A DNA stretch of 64,000 nt, from assembly GCF_032854445.1 (NCBI RefSeq), contig NC_088295.1, positions 94,233,805-94,297,804 on the forward strand, read 5' to 3'. Position numbers and translations under genes: made by a program. Below, piece by piece: positions 1-11,636 of the stretch. Below the pieces are notes generated by a model. It searched no databases. It had not been told where the DNA came from and worked only from the letters and a program-made list of their open reading frames with translations. The DNA comes from Liolophura sinensis (lineage: Eukaryota > Mollusca > Polyplacophora > Chitonida > Chitonidae). Positions within the stretch are counted from its first letter, which is position 1; each line of letters begins with the position of its first letter.

Positions 1-203
1 GAGGTCAGTATTTGAATGTATCATCTGGCTTGAACATTATGCAGTTTTACGAACTGCTCAGTCAGGGGGAACTACATGTACCTGTGTTTTCTGAATGCCT
101 TGTTACGATGTAAGAGTTCTTCACTCATCTCTCTGTTTTTCACTCCTTCAGGCTTGCTAATTTGCTGAGCATACGTTTGACCATTTACTCATCATGTTTT
201 CAG

Positions 204-423
204 CTAGCATTGGAAACAAAGCACCATTTTCCTACTTCTCTGCTGTGTGCTGGTTATACGGCAAGTACCTTTACCAGAAACTAGGTTATCCCATTGGATT
301 GGTGGACACTGATTGGGGTGGAACCCCTGTGGAAGCATGGTCATCCCCAGATGCTCTGGCTAAGTGTGGCCTTGACACCCAACTCCTGTACCGACCAAGG
401 CAACATTCCATCACCAAAGTGAG
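204..423 (+). CDS. SIAE: SIAE exon (first in window)
   Basis: Acceptor TGTTTTCAG precedes 204. The open frame encodes the YFSAVCWLYGKYLY and WGGTPVEAWSS blocks. Donor choice: a GT at 419 leaves the wrong phase, whereas ending at 423 (GAG|GTACAT) leaves two bases that combine with the A at 3062 to give an arginine codon, so 423 is preferred. Confidence 0.8.
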
Positions 424-3400
424 GTACATCTGGGAGCCTCAGATACAGTGTCAATACAAGCACCTTATTTTGTTATCAGATTGTATGAGAGTTTTGGAGT
501 GTAGAAGCCTGTAAGAATTTGTTAGTTAGACTTGGAGTAAAATCTAGCAACGTAAACTAAGGCTGCAAGTAGATGTGTACCTGTGGGGACAGGAAGCTGT
601 AGATGTGTACCTGTGGGGACTGGAAGCTGTAGATGTGTACCTGTGGGGACTGGAAGCTGAAGGTTGTACCTGTGGGGACTGGAGGCTGTATATTGCACCT
701 GGGGGACTGGAGGCTGTGTACTTGTGGGGAACAGAGCCTTTAGACAAGAGGCTGTAGATCAGTACCTGAGGGGAGCGGAGGCTGTAGATGTGTACTTGAG
801 TGGACTGGAGGCTGGAGATGTGTACTTGTGTGGACTGGAGTCTGTAGATGTGTACTTGTGTAGACTGGAGGCTGTAATTGTGTACTTGTGTGGACTGCAG
901 GCTATGGTTGTGTACTTGTGTTGACTGGAGGCTGTAGATGTGTACTTGTGTGGACTGGAGGCTGTAGATGTGTACCCTGGGGACCGGATGCTGTAGATGT
1001 GTACCTGTGGGGACCGAAGACTGTAGATATGTACCTGTTGTTACTGGAGGCTGCATATGTGTACTTGTGGTTACTGGAGGCTGCATATGTGTACCTGTGG
1101 TTACTGGAAGCTGTAGAAGCATGTGTAACTGGAAGAACTGTGTACTTGTGGGGAACAGAGACTTTAGATATATAACTGTGTGGACAAGAGACTGTGGATC
1201 AGTACCTGAGGGGAGTGGAGGCTGCAGATGTGTACTTGTGTGGAGTAAAAGCTGTAGATGTGTACTTGTGTGGACTGGAGGCTGCAGATGTGTACTTGTG
1301 TGGACTGGAGTCTGTAGATGTGTACCTGTGTGGACTGGAGGCTGTAGTTGTGTACTTGTGTGGACTGGAGGCTTTGGTTGTGTACTTGTGTTGACTGGAG
1401 GCTGTAGATGTGTACTTGTGTGGATCGGAGGCTGTAGATGTGTACCTGTGGGGACCGAAGACTGTAGATATGTACCTGTGGTTACTGGAGGCGGCAGATG
1501 TGTACATGTGGGGACTGGAGGTTGTAGATTGTACTTGTGTGGACTGGAGGCTGTAGATGTGTACTTGTATGGACTGGAGGCTGTAAATTGGACTTGTGTG
1601 GACTGGAGGCTGTAGATATGTACTTGTGTGGCCTGGAGGCTGTAGATGTATACTTGTGTGGACTGGAGGCTATAGATACGTACTTGTGTGGACTGGAGGC
1701 TGAAGATTGTACCTGTGGGGACTGGAAGCTGTAGATTGTACCTGTGGGGACTGGAGGCTGTAGATGTGTACTTGTGGGGACCGAAGACTGTAGATATGTA
1801 CCTGTGGGGACTGAAGGCTGCATATGTGTACCTGTGGTAACTGAAGGGCTGTTGTTGTGTACTTTTGTGGACTGGAGGCTATACATGTGTACCTGTGAGG
1901 ACTGGAGGGTGTAGATTGTACTTGTGTGGACTGCAGGCTGCAGGTGTGTACCTGTGGGGACTGGAGGTAGTAGGTTGTAGTTGTGGGGATTGGAGGCTGT
2001 AGGTTGTAGTTGTGTGGACTAGAGGTTGTAGATGTGTACGTGGGGGGACTGGAGGGTGTAGATTGTACTTGTGTGGACTGGAGGCTGCAGATGTGTACCT
2101 GTGGGGACTGGAGGTTGTAGGTTGTAGTTGTGGGGACTGGAGATTGTAGGTTGTAGTTGTGTGGACTAGAGGTTGTAGATGTACACGTGGGGGGACTGGA
2201 GGGTGTAGATTGTACTTGTGTGGACTGGAGGCTGCAGATGTGTACCTGTGGGGACTGGAAGTTGTAGGTTGTAGTTGTGGGGACTGGAGATTGTAGGTTG
2301 TAGCTGTGTGGACTAGAGGTTGTAGATGTGTACGTGGGGGGACTGGAAGCTGTAGATGTTTACCTGGGAGGGACTGAAGACTGTAGATGTGTACCTGTGC
2401 GGACTGGAGGCTTTAAATGCATGTGTAACTGGGTGACTAGAGGCTGTAGATGTGTACCTCTGGGGAACTTGAGGCTGTAGATGTGTACTTGGCAGGACTG
2501 AAGACTGGAGATGTGTACCTGGGGGAACTGGAGGCTGTAAATACATGTGTAACTGAGGGGTTTGAAGGCTATAGATCTGGACGTCTACAGTGGGGAACTG
2601 GAGCTGTAGTTTGTGTACCTGGCAGGATTTAAGGCTGTAGATGTTTACCTCAGGTGACTGAAGGCTGTAGATGTGTACATGACAGGATTAAAGGCTGTAG
2701 ATGTGTACTTTGGGGGACTGGGTGCTGCAGATGTAGATATGTACATGAGAGACTGAAGGCTGTAGATGTGTACCCGTGTGGCCTCTAGGCTGTAGATTTA
2801 GATGTGTACCTGTGGGGACTGGAGGCTGTAGATAAGTACTTGTGGGGACTGGGGGCTGCAGATGTAGATGTGTACCTGGGGGACTGGAGGCTGTAGATAT
2901 CTACCTGGGGGACTGAAGACTGTAGATGTGCACCTGTGGGGACTGGAGGCTGGAGATCTGTACCTGTGGGGACTGAGGCTGTAGATGTAGATGTGTACTT
3001 TGGGTACTGCATGGTGTAGATGTGCACCACTGGAAACTGAAGAATCCTGTTTTCATTACAGAGGCCCGGATGACAAGAGCCAGCTGTACAATGCTATGAT
3101 ACACCCCATCCTCAACATGACCATATATGGAGCTATTTGGTACCAAGGTGAGGTTACATGTACAAGCAAGTAACATATCATGCCAGGTATCATTCCTCTA
3201 ATATTCCAAAACATGCAAATCTATACTCTGTGCTCAGGTTGACTGAGGACTTGGGGTACGAGTAATTCTGTGCTGTCCATGCTGTTTAGGGGTGTAAATG
3301 TATGGTACCTTCAATATTACCACTCTTGATTGCCCTCCTCACACTGCTTGTGGGTCCTTGGTGACAATGAATGATCGACGATGGTTGTGTGGCATTTGCA

Positions 3401-6400
3401 CAGTCTAACTTTTGTTGAAGTCCACTTGTCTTCTACCAGTATGGCGTGTATAGCTGTGGTTCACTTTGTGGGAAACTTTGCCCGTAACTTGTCAGGTGGG
3501 TGGATTATGCCTGTGGTTTCCTCCCCCCAATAAACTGACTGTTATAGTATTTATAAGTAAAAAAATTGGTAAAGTACGGCATGAAGCAACAATCAAGTAA
3601 ATGTGCTTGCTTTTTTTTTAATAAAGAAGGTTTTGTTTCATTATGTTTTTTTTGTTTTTTTTTTTGGTAAAGAAAAAACACCAAATGACAGGTGGCAAGT
3701 CATAAGTGATGGACATTGTAGTATACATTTATTGAAATGCAGTGTTTATTGTTTATGCATGTTTATGACTGAACCAGGAAAGTCTGTAAATATTTGGGAA
3801 TCTTGAAAGTTGCATATGAAGATATGATATGTGGTGCTATAGTGTTTTATTGTTTTGTGTTAATTAACCTGAGCAGTCAGAAATGTTTATATTTGACAGG
3901 TGAAGCAAATGCTGGCAGACCCAACACTTACAATTGTACCTTCCCCTCTATGATCTCAGACTGGAGATTGAAATTCAATGAAGGCAGTTTGGGAGAAACC
4001 AGTAACAAGTTTCCTTTTGGTTTTGTTCAGGTATATGGCTTTGTTTTAATTTCAAACAGTTGTGTTGTTGAGATGCCTACATTTCTAACATTCTTCAAGT
4101 GAATGCACATTTAATTCTGGGTTGCGTGACACCTAAGACGTTAAAAGAGGAAGTTAACCGGTATCAGTATAATGCCTTTGGTAGGGCAGCTAGATAAAGG
4201 AGTGGTGGAAATCTGTCCTGCAACAAGGAGGCACATTAAACATACATGCACCCTAAGGACTCCTTCGTCGTCATGTGACTAAAAAATTGTAAGTACAACG
4301 TTAAACCCTAAGCATGCACTCACTAACTCACTTGCATTTGAACCTGTAAGTACTGGATGTGTTCATCTTCAAGAAGCTTTTAGTGTCATTCAGTCATTCT
4401 ATTTTCACTTGTGTCATGGTGTTTTCACTTGTTGCCTTCTGTTTGCGCTGTGTTTTCACGTGTTCCCTACTGGTTTCACTTGTTCCTTCCGTTTTGAGTA
4501 GTTTTCTCCTGGTTCCTTCCGTTTTGAGTAGTTTTCTCCTGGTTCCTTCTGTTTTGAGTAGTTTTCTCCTGGTTCCTTCCGTTTTGAGTAGTTTTCCTCC
4601 TGGTTCCTTCTGTTTTCAGTTGTTTTCTGTTTTCAGCTGTGTGCTAATAGAACGACAGCTCCATTGTAACGGGCTTCCCTGACATTCGTGCATCAGACTG
4701 CTGACATGGGCTATGTGCCCAACCCCCTCTTGGAGAATGTGTTCATGTCTGTGGCCATGGGACTTGCCAGATTTCTCCTCTCCTTATGGCAGGTAATTTC
4801 CCACCTTTGGAGCACTGTACATCTATTTTGTGCTTGCAACAAACGTAGCCAAAAGATCTTTTCTCATAAGGCGACATACCTTTCGTGATACAGTATTAAG
4901 TCTTAATTAGTACGGTTACAAATAGATATTGATGAAAGTGCCTTCCCCCTGAATTATGCAAAGTTTCATTCCTTGGAATAGGCCTTAATACAGAAATAGT
5001 GTAACTCAGAAAAAGGAATCACTGAGTATTGCAGCATTCTGTTTTGCCATCATCATCATCAGAGCTGATGTAATATTACATTCCAGTGAATTGTGGTATT
5101 GTGTGTTTTCAGCTCTCCTTACAAATAAGCTCATTATTAAGATGCCTGTCTGTGTGATATTGAGTGATACACATTGTGTGTGTGTACTCTTCAGTGTGCA
5201 CCCTCATGGTAAGCAGGATGTCACCCAGGCTTGTCCCGTGTGATTTTGAGTGATACACATTGTGTGTGTGTACTCTTCAGTGTGCACCCTCGTGGTAAGC
5301 AGGATGTCACCCAGGCTTGTCTGCGTGATATTGAGTAATACACATTGTGTGTGTGTACTCTTTAATGTGCGCCCTCATGGTAAGCAGGATGTCACCCAGA
5401 GGCTAGCTTTATCAGGCTTGTCTGTGTGATATTGAGTAAATACACAATGTGTCTGTACTTTTTCAGTGTGCACCCTCGTGATAAGCAGGATGTCACCCAG
5501 AGGTTGGCTTTATCAGGCCTGTCCTGTGCCTACAACATACCAGATATCAAATTCCAAGGGCCACTGATAACGGCCTTCTATATCGATGTGGGCGTCTCTA
5601 CCCTGGGCTTTGACTATGATAACGGAACGTCTGCTATTGTTGTGAGGAACACGCAGGGATTTGAGGTTAGTAGAGTAGGCCTCTGAGTAGTCACTTGCTA
5701 CATGTAGAGCTGAAGCGAAACCAAGTCAAAGCTGTGAACACTAACAGCAACTTGACCAGTAGATCAGCCTATACACATGTCATCTCATGGATCACATATC
5801 TGTGTAAATATTGGTGACTGATACAGGTAGAGAAGATGAACATTACTTCTCCCCCCCTTGTTCTGTTGGGGTGGGGGAAGTCCTGTCCATCACTTGAGGT
5901 GTGTGATGGTGGATGACACGAATCATGACACACTGGCCACAGGTTGAGGTGTGTAATGGTTGATGACATGAATCATGACATGCTGGCCACAGGTTGAGGT
6001 GTGTGATGGTGGATGACATGAATCATGGACACACTGGCCACAGCTTGAGGTGTGTGATGGTGGATGACACTAATCATGACACGTTGGCCACAGCTTGATG
6101 TGTGTGATGGTTGATGACACGAATCATGACACGCTGGCCATAGGTTGAGGTGTGTAACGGTTTATGACACCAATCATGACACACTGGCCACAGCTTGAGG
6201 TGTGTGATGGTTGATGACACGAATCATGACACGCTGGCCACAGCTGATGTGTGTGACGGTTGATGACACGAATCATAATACGTTGGCCACAGGTTGAGGT
6301 GTGTGATGGTGGATGACATGAATCATGACAACACTGGCCACAGGTTGAGGTGTGTGATGGTGGATGACATGAATCATGACACGCTGGCAATAGGTTGAGG

Positions 6401-9400
6401 TGTGTAACGGTTTATGACACCAATCATGACACACTGGCCACAGCTTGAGGTGTGTGATGGTTGATGACACGAATCATGACACGCTGGCCATAGGTTGAGG
6501 TGTGTAACGGTTTATGACCACCAATCATGACACACTGGCCACAGCTTGAGGTGTGTGATGGTTGATGACACGAATCATGACACGCTGGCCACAGCTTGAT
6601 GTGTGTGACGGTTGATGACACGAATCATAATACGTGGCCACAGGTTGAGGTGTGTGATGGTGGATGACATGAATCATGACACACTGGCCACAGCTTGAGG
6701 TGTGTGATGGTGGATGACACTAATCATGACACACTGGCCACAGTTGAGGTGTGTGATGGTGGATGACATGAATCATGACACGCTGGCAATAGGTTGAGGT
6801 GTGTAATGGTTTATGACACCAATCATGACACACTGGCCACAGCTTGAGGTGTGTGATGGTTGATGACACGAATCATGACACGCTGGCCATAGGTTGAGGT
6901 GTGTAACGGTTTATGACACCAATCATGACACGCTGGCCACAGCTTGAGGTGTGTAATGGTTGATGACACTAATCATGACACGTTGGCCACAGCTTGAGGT
7001 GTGTGATGGTTGATGACATGAATCATGACACGCTGGCCACAGCTTGAGGTGTGTGATGGTTGATGACACGAATCATGTACACGCTGGCCACAGCTTAAGG
7101 TGTGTAATGTTTGATGACACTAATCATGACACGCTGGCCACAGCTTGGGGTGTGTAATGTTTGATGACACTAATCCTGACACACTGGCCACAGCTTGAGG
7201 TGTGTGATGGTGGATGACACTAATCATGACACGTTGGCCACAGCTTGAGGTGTGTGATGGTGGATGACATGAATCATGACACACTGGCCACAGCTTGAGG
7301 TGTGTGATGGTGGATGACACTAATCATGACACACTGGCCACAGGTTGAGGTGTGTGATGGTGGATGACACGAATCATGACACGTTGGCCACAGGTTGAGG
7401 TGTGTGACGGTGGATGACATGAATCATGACACACTGGCCACAGCTTGAGGTGTGTGACGGTTGATGACACGAATCATGACACGCTGGCCACAGCTTGATG
7501 TGTGTGACGGTTGATGACACGAATCATGACACGTTGGCCACAGGTTGAGGTGTGTGACGGTGGATGACATGAATCATGACACGCTGGCAATAGGTTGAGG
7601 TGTGTAATGGTTTATGACACCAATCATGACACACTGGCCACAGCTTGAGGTGTGTGATGGTTGATGACACGAATCATGACACGCTGGCCATAGGTTGAGG
7701 TGTGTAACGGTTTATGACACCAATCATGACACGCTGGCCACAGCTTGAGGTGTGTAATGGTTGATGACACTAATCATGACACGCTGGCCACAGGTTGAGG
7801 TGTGTGATGGTTGATGACATGAATCATGACACACTGGCCACAGCTTGAGGTGTGTGACGGTGGATGACATGAATCATGACACGTTGGCCACAGCTTGATG
7901 TGTGTGACGGTTGATGACACGAATCATAATACGTTGGCCACAGGTTGAGGTGTGTGATGGTGGATGACACTAATCATGACACACTGGCCATAGGTTGAGG
8001 TGTGTAATGGTTGATGACACGAATCATGACACGCTGGCCACAGGTTGAGGTGTGTGACGGTTGATGACACGAATCATGACACGTTGGCCACAGGTTGAGG
8101 TGTGTGATGGTGGATGACACTAATCATGACACGCTGGCCATAGGTTGAGGTGTGTAATGGTTGATGACACGAATCATGACACGTTGGCCACAGGTTGAGA
8201 AGTGTGTAATGTTTGATGACACTAATCATGACACACTGGCCACAGCTTGAGGTGTGTGATGGTGGATGACACTGATCATGACACGCTGGCCACAGGTTGA
8301 GGAGTGTGATGGTTGATGACATGAATCATGACACGCTGGCCACAGCTTGAGGTGTGTGATGGTGGATGACACTAATCATGACACGTTGGCCACAGCTTGA
8401 GGTGTGTGATGGTTGATGACATGAATCATGACACGCTGGCCACAGCTTGAGGTGTGTGATGGTTGATGACACGAATCATGACACGCTGGCCACAGCTTAA
8501 GGTGTGTAATGTTTGATGACACTAATCATGACACGCTGGCCACAGCTTGGGGTGTGTAATGTTTGATGACACTAATCCTGACACACTGGCCACAGCTTGA
8601 GGTGTGTGATGGTGGATGACACTAATCATGACACGTTGGCCACAGCTTGAGGTGTGTGATGGTGGATGACATGAATCATGACACACTGGCCACAGCTTGA
8701 GGTGTGTGATGGTGGATGACACTAATCATGACACACTGGCCACAGGTTGAGGTGTGTGATGGTGGATGACACGAATCATGACACGTTGGCCACAGGTTGA
8801 GGTGTGTGACGGTGGATGACATGAATCATGACACACTGGCCACAGCTTGAGGTGTGTGACGGTTGATGACACGAATCATGACACGCTGGCCACAGCTTGA
8901 TGTGTGTGACGGTTGATGACACGAATCATGACACGTTGGCCACAGGTTGAGGTGTGTGACGGTGGATGACATGAATCATGACACGTTGGCCACAGGTTGA
9001 GGTGTGTAATGGTTGATGACACGAATCATGACATGTTGGCCACAGGTTGAGGTGTGTGACGGTTGATGACACGAATCATGACACGCTGGCCACAGGTTGA
9101 TGTGTGTGACGGTTGATGACACGAATCATGACACGTTGGCCACAGGTTGAGGTGTGTGATGGTGAATGACACTAATTATGACACGCTGGCCATAGGTTGA
9201 GGTGTGTAATGGTTGATGACACGAATCATGACACGCTGGCCACAGGTTGAGGTGTGTGATGGTTGATGACACGAATCATGACACGTTGGCCACAGGTTGA
9301 GGTGTGTAATGGTTGATGACACGAATCATGACACGCTGGCCACAGGTTGAGGTGTGTGATGGTTGATGACACGCTGGCCACAGGTTGAGGTGTGTAATGG

Positions 9401-11636
9401 TTGATGACACTAATCATGACACACTGGCCACAGGTTGAGGTGTGTAATGGTTGATGACACAAATCATGACACACTGGCCACAGGTTGAGGTGTGTAACGG
9501 TTTATGACACCAATCATGACACACTGGCCACAGCTTGAGGTGTGTGATGGTTGATGACACGAATCATGACACGCTGGCCACAGGTTGAGGTGTGTAATGT
9601 TTGATGACACTAATCATGACACACTGGCCACAGGTTGAGGTGTGTGACGGTTGATGACACGAATCATGACACGCTGGCCACAGCTTGAGGTGTGTAATGG
9701 TTGATGACACTAATCATGACGCGCTGGCCACAGGTTGAGGTGTGTGATGGTTGATGACACGAATAATGACATGCTGGCCACAGCTTGATGTTTGTGACGG
9801 TTGATGACACGAATCATGACATGCTGGCCACAGCTTGAGAAGTGTGATGGTTGATGACACTAATCATGACATGCTGGCCACAGCTTGAGGTGTGTGATGG
9901 TTGATGACATGAATCATGACACGCTGGCCACAGCTTGAGGTGTGTGATGGTTGATGACACTAATCATGACACGCTGGCCACAGCTTGGGGTGTGTGATGG
10001 TTGATGACACTAATCATGACATGCTGGCCACAGCTTGAGGTGTGTGATGGTTGATGACATGAATCATGACAGCTGGCCACAGCTTGAGGTGTGTGATGGT
10101 GGATGACACGAATAATGACATGCTGGCCACAGCTTGATGTTTGTGACGGTTGATGACACGAATCATGACATGCTGGCCACAGCTTGAGAAGTGTGATGGT
10201 TGATGACACTAATCATGACATGCTGGCCACAGCTTGAGGTGTGTGATGGTTGATGACATGAATCATGACACGCTGGCCACAGCTTGAGGTGTGTGATGGT
10301 TGATGACACTAATCATGACACGCTGGCCACAGCTTGGGGTGTGTGATGGTTGATGACACTAATCATGACACGCTGGCCACAGCTTGAGGTGTGTGATGGT
10401 TGATGACATGAATCATGACACGCTGGCCACAGCTTGGGGTGTGTGACGGTTGATGACACGAATCATGACACACTGGCCACAACTTGAGGTGTGTAATGTT
10501 TGATGACACTAATAATGACATGCTGACCACAGCTTGGGGTGTGTGATGGTTGATGACACCAATCATGACACACTGGCCACAGGTTGAGGTGTGTGATGGT
10601 TGATGACACTAATCAGGACACACTGGCCACAGGTTGAGGTGTGTGACGGTTGATGATATGAATCATGACACGCTGGTCACAGCTTGAGGTGTGTGACGGT
10701 TGATGACACGAATCATGGCACACTGGCCACAGGTTGAGGTGTGTGATGGTTGATGACATGAATCATGACACGCTGGCCACAGCTTGGGGTGTGTAATGGT
10801 TGATGACACGAATCATGGCACGCTGGCCACAGGTTGAGGTGCGTAATTAATTATAAATGAATCATGACACGTTGGCCACAGGTTGGGGTGTGTGATGGTT
10901 GATGACACGAATCATGACACACTGGCCACAGGTTGAGATGTGTAATGGTTGATGACATGAATCATGGCACGCTGGCCACAGGTTGAAGTGTGTGATTGTT
11001 GATGACACGAACCATGACACACTGGCCACAGGTTGAGGTGTGTGATGGTTGATGACACGAATCATGACACACTGGCCACAGGTTGAGATGTGTAATGGTT
11101 GATGACATGAATCGTCACACACTGGCCACAGTTTGGATGAGGATTTTGATTTTGTACATATAGAACTATTGTTAAACTGTTTTATCTGTAGTCCAATACA
11201 AACAACACAGTGATAGTGTCTTTGTCATTGTTCTTGAAAGTTTACTTTCATATGGAGAGGAGAAGCTGATTTCTGTTGGTAGCTCTGATCTCTGAGCGTC
11301 AGTTTATCTTCGCTCCTGTTGTTGTCTCCTCAGGTCTGCTGCTCAACCAACAACCAATCATATTGCTCCTCAGACGCTGATCCTCGCTGGAAAGCTGTAC
11401 CAATCATCAAGAGTGATGTTCGCAGCGTTACGCTGTCTTACAAAAGCTGCGGCCAGGCTTACGTTGTGGGTCTGCGATATGCCTGGCGGGAGAGCCCATG
11501 TCCCTTCAAACAGTGTGCTGTCTATAGTAAAGAAAATGGCCTCCCTGCACCCCCTTTTGTTATCAATGGTTTGATTGGGTTAAAGGTGAAAACCTGGGGC
11601 CATATCCAGAAAGCCCTCCTAGATAATAAGATGTAA
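204..11636 (+). CDS. SIAE: Sialate O-acetylesterase (SIAE), 3' part of gene, six coding exons
   Basis: SIAE removes O-acetyl groups from sialic acids in lysosomal or secreted compartments (family knowledge). Coding exons: 204-423, 3062-3147, 3900-4030, about 4637-4792, 5467-5665, 11334-11636; the 5' exons lie upstream of the window. Recognisable blocks in order are YFSAVCWL, DTDWGGTPVEAWSS, NAMIHPILNMTIYGAIWYQG, NTYNCTFPSMISDWR, HQTADMGYVPNP, HPRDKQDV (the block carrying the family's late histidine), YVVGLRYAWRESPCPFKQC and LPAPPF, all collinear with human SIAE as I remember it. All junction phases agree except in exon 4, which contains frame breaks. Introns 1 and 5 are filled with minisatellite. 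The gene may be intact with assembly errors, or decaying; identity is secure, functionality is not. Confidence 0.9.
560..3020 (+). repeat. 30-bp minisatellite in SIAE intron 1
   Basis: About 80 tandem units with core GGAGGCTGTAGATGTGTAC, 5-20 percent diverged, with occasional short or long units. It fills almost the whole 2.6-kb intron. Consensus G+T on the sense strand is about 73 percent. Open frames of 60-215 codons on both strands are by-products. Confidence 0.95.
3062..3147 (+). CDS. SIAE: SIAE exon
   Basis: Acceptor TTTCATTACAG, donor CAAG|GTGAGG. It encodes GPDDKSQLYNAMIHPILNM and the conserved IWYQG block. It follows directly on the 30-bp minisatellite and ends in phase 1, matching the next exon. 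Confidence 0.88.
3148..3899. other. SIAE intron, no array
   Basis: Intron sequence with T-rich runs near 3610-3665. There is one perfect octamer (ATGCAAAT) at 3213-3220. Nothing else is supported. Confidence 0.6.
3900..4030 (+). CDS. SIAE: SIAE exon
   Basis: Acceptor TTTGACAG, donor TTCAG|GTATAT. It encodes GEANAGRPNTYNCTF through FPFGFVQ, collinear with the human SIAE segment between WYQGE and FGLVQ. Ends in phase 0. Confidence 0.88.
4125..4325 (+). mobile_element. SINE family 1 copy, head truncated
   Basis: It reads ACACCTAAGAC, then GGAGTGGTGGAAATCTGTCC, then ACTCCTTCGTCGTCATGTGA and a tail near 4325. This is the reverse complement of the copy at 21405-21715. The tRNA-like head is missing. 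Confidence 0.7.
4485..4636 (+). repeat. 30-bp tandem repeat running into the SIAE exon 4 acceptor
   Basis: About five units of GTTCCTTCCGTTTTGAGTAG plus TTTTCTCCTG. The last unit is degenerate (TTCTGTTTTCAG) and supplies the polypyrimidine tract and acceptor before 4637. Confidence 0.85.
4637..4792 (+). pseudogene. SIAE: SIAE exon with frame breaks
   Basis: Homology is clear but split over frames. NDSSIVTGFPDIR (4651-4689) is in one frame, HQTADMGYVPNP through VAMGL (4691-4765) in the next, and PDFSSPYG (4767-4790) in the third. The breaks lie at 4690, where the tryptophan codon expected before HQTAD is reduced to one base, and near 4766. If the strong acceptor TGTTTTCAG before 4637 is used, a third break falls near 4650; if the weaker AG at 4649-4650 is used, the exon starts in frame. 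The donor GGCAG|GTAATT leaves phase 2, exactly what the next exon needs. Either a damaged exon or local assembly error. Confidence 0.7.
5160..5466 (+). repeat. Tandem duplication of intron end plus 5' end of SIAE exon 5
   Basis: Units begin at 5195, 5281 and 5366, with the true exon at 5467 (spacings 86, 85 and 101 bp). Each carries the intron end (GTGTGTACTCTTCAG or variant) and the exon start TGTGCACCCTC. In all three upstream copies the next bases read ATGGTAAGC or GTGGTAAGC, making a good 5' splice site absent from the functional copy (GTGATAAGC). Copy 3 has lost its acceptor AG. Confidence 0.9.
5467..5665 (+). CDS. SIAE: SIAE exon
   Basis: Acceptor CTTTTTCAG, donor TTGAG|GTTAGT. It encodes VHPRDKQDVTQRLALSGL and the following beta-rich segment up to NTQGFE. 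The first base completes a serine codon with the preceding exon. Three degraded copies of its 5' end lie just upstream (5160-5420). Confidence 0.9.
5880..11130 (+). repeat. 50-bp minisatellite in SIAE intron 5
   Basis: About 105 tandem units with core CTGGCCACAGCTTGAGGTGT, ending in GGTTGATGACACGAATCATG. This is the largest array in the window. Higher-order duplications are visible: about 6963-7582 repeats at about 8366-8984, and 9761 onward repeats from 10110. Confidence 0.97.
11334..11636 (+). CDS. SIAE: SIAE terminal coding exon
   Basis: Acceptor TTGTCTCCTCAG. It encodes VCCSTNN, DADPRWKAVPI, VVGLRYAWRESPCPFKQC and GLPAPPF, then a divergent tail ending at the TAA at 11634-11636. It matches the C-terminal cysteine-containing region of human SIAE (CCSDH, LRYAWTTWPC, LPAPPF). 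Confidence 0.92.
   Translation, partial: VCCSTNNQSYCSSDADPRWKAVPIIKSDVRSVTLSYKSCGQAYVVGLRYAWRESPCPFKQCAVYSKENGLPAPPFVINGLIGLKVKTWGHIQKALLDNKM

Noticed and set aside
419-420. Donor GT immediately after the ITK codons of SIAE
   Set aside because: Its phase does not fit the next exon; the GT at 424 does.
968-1615. 215-codon plus frame rich in Cys and Val
   Set aside because: A 30-bp unit is a multiple of three, so all frames without a stop in the unit stay open. No evidence for coding.
5880-11130. CRISPR-like regular repeat spacing
   Set aside because: The 50-bp units are contiguous tandem copies with no unique spacers, in an animal intron. The same holds for the other arrays.
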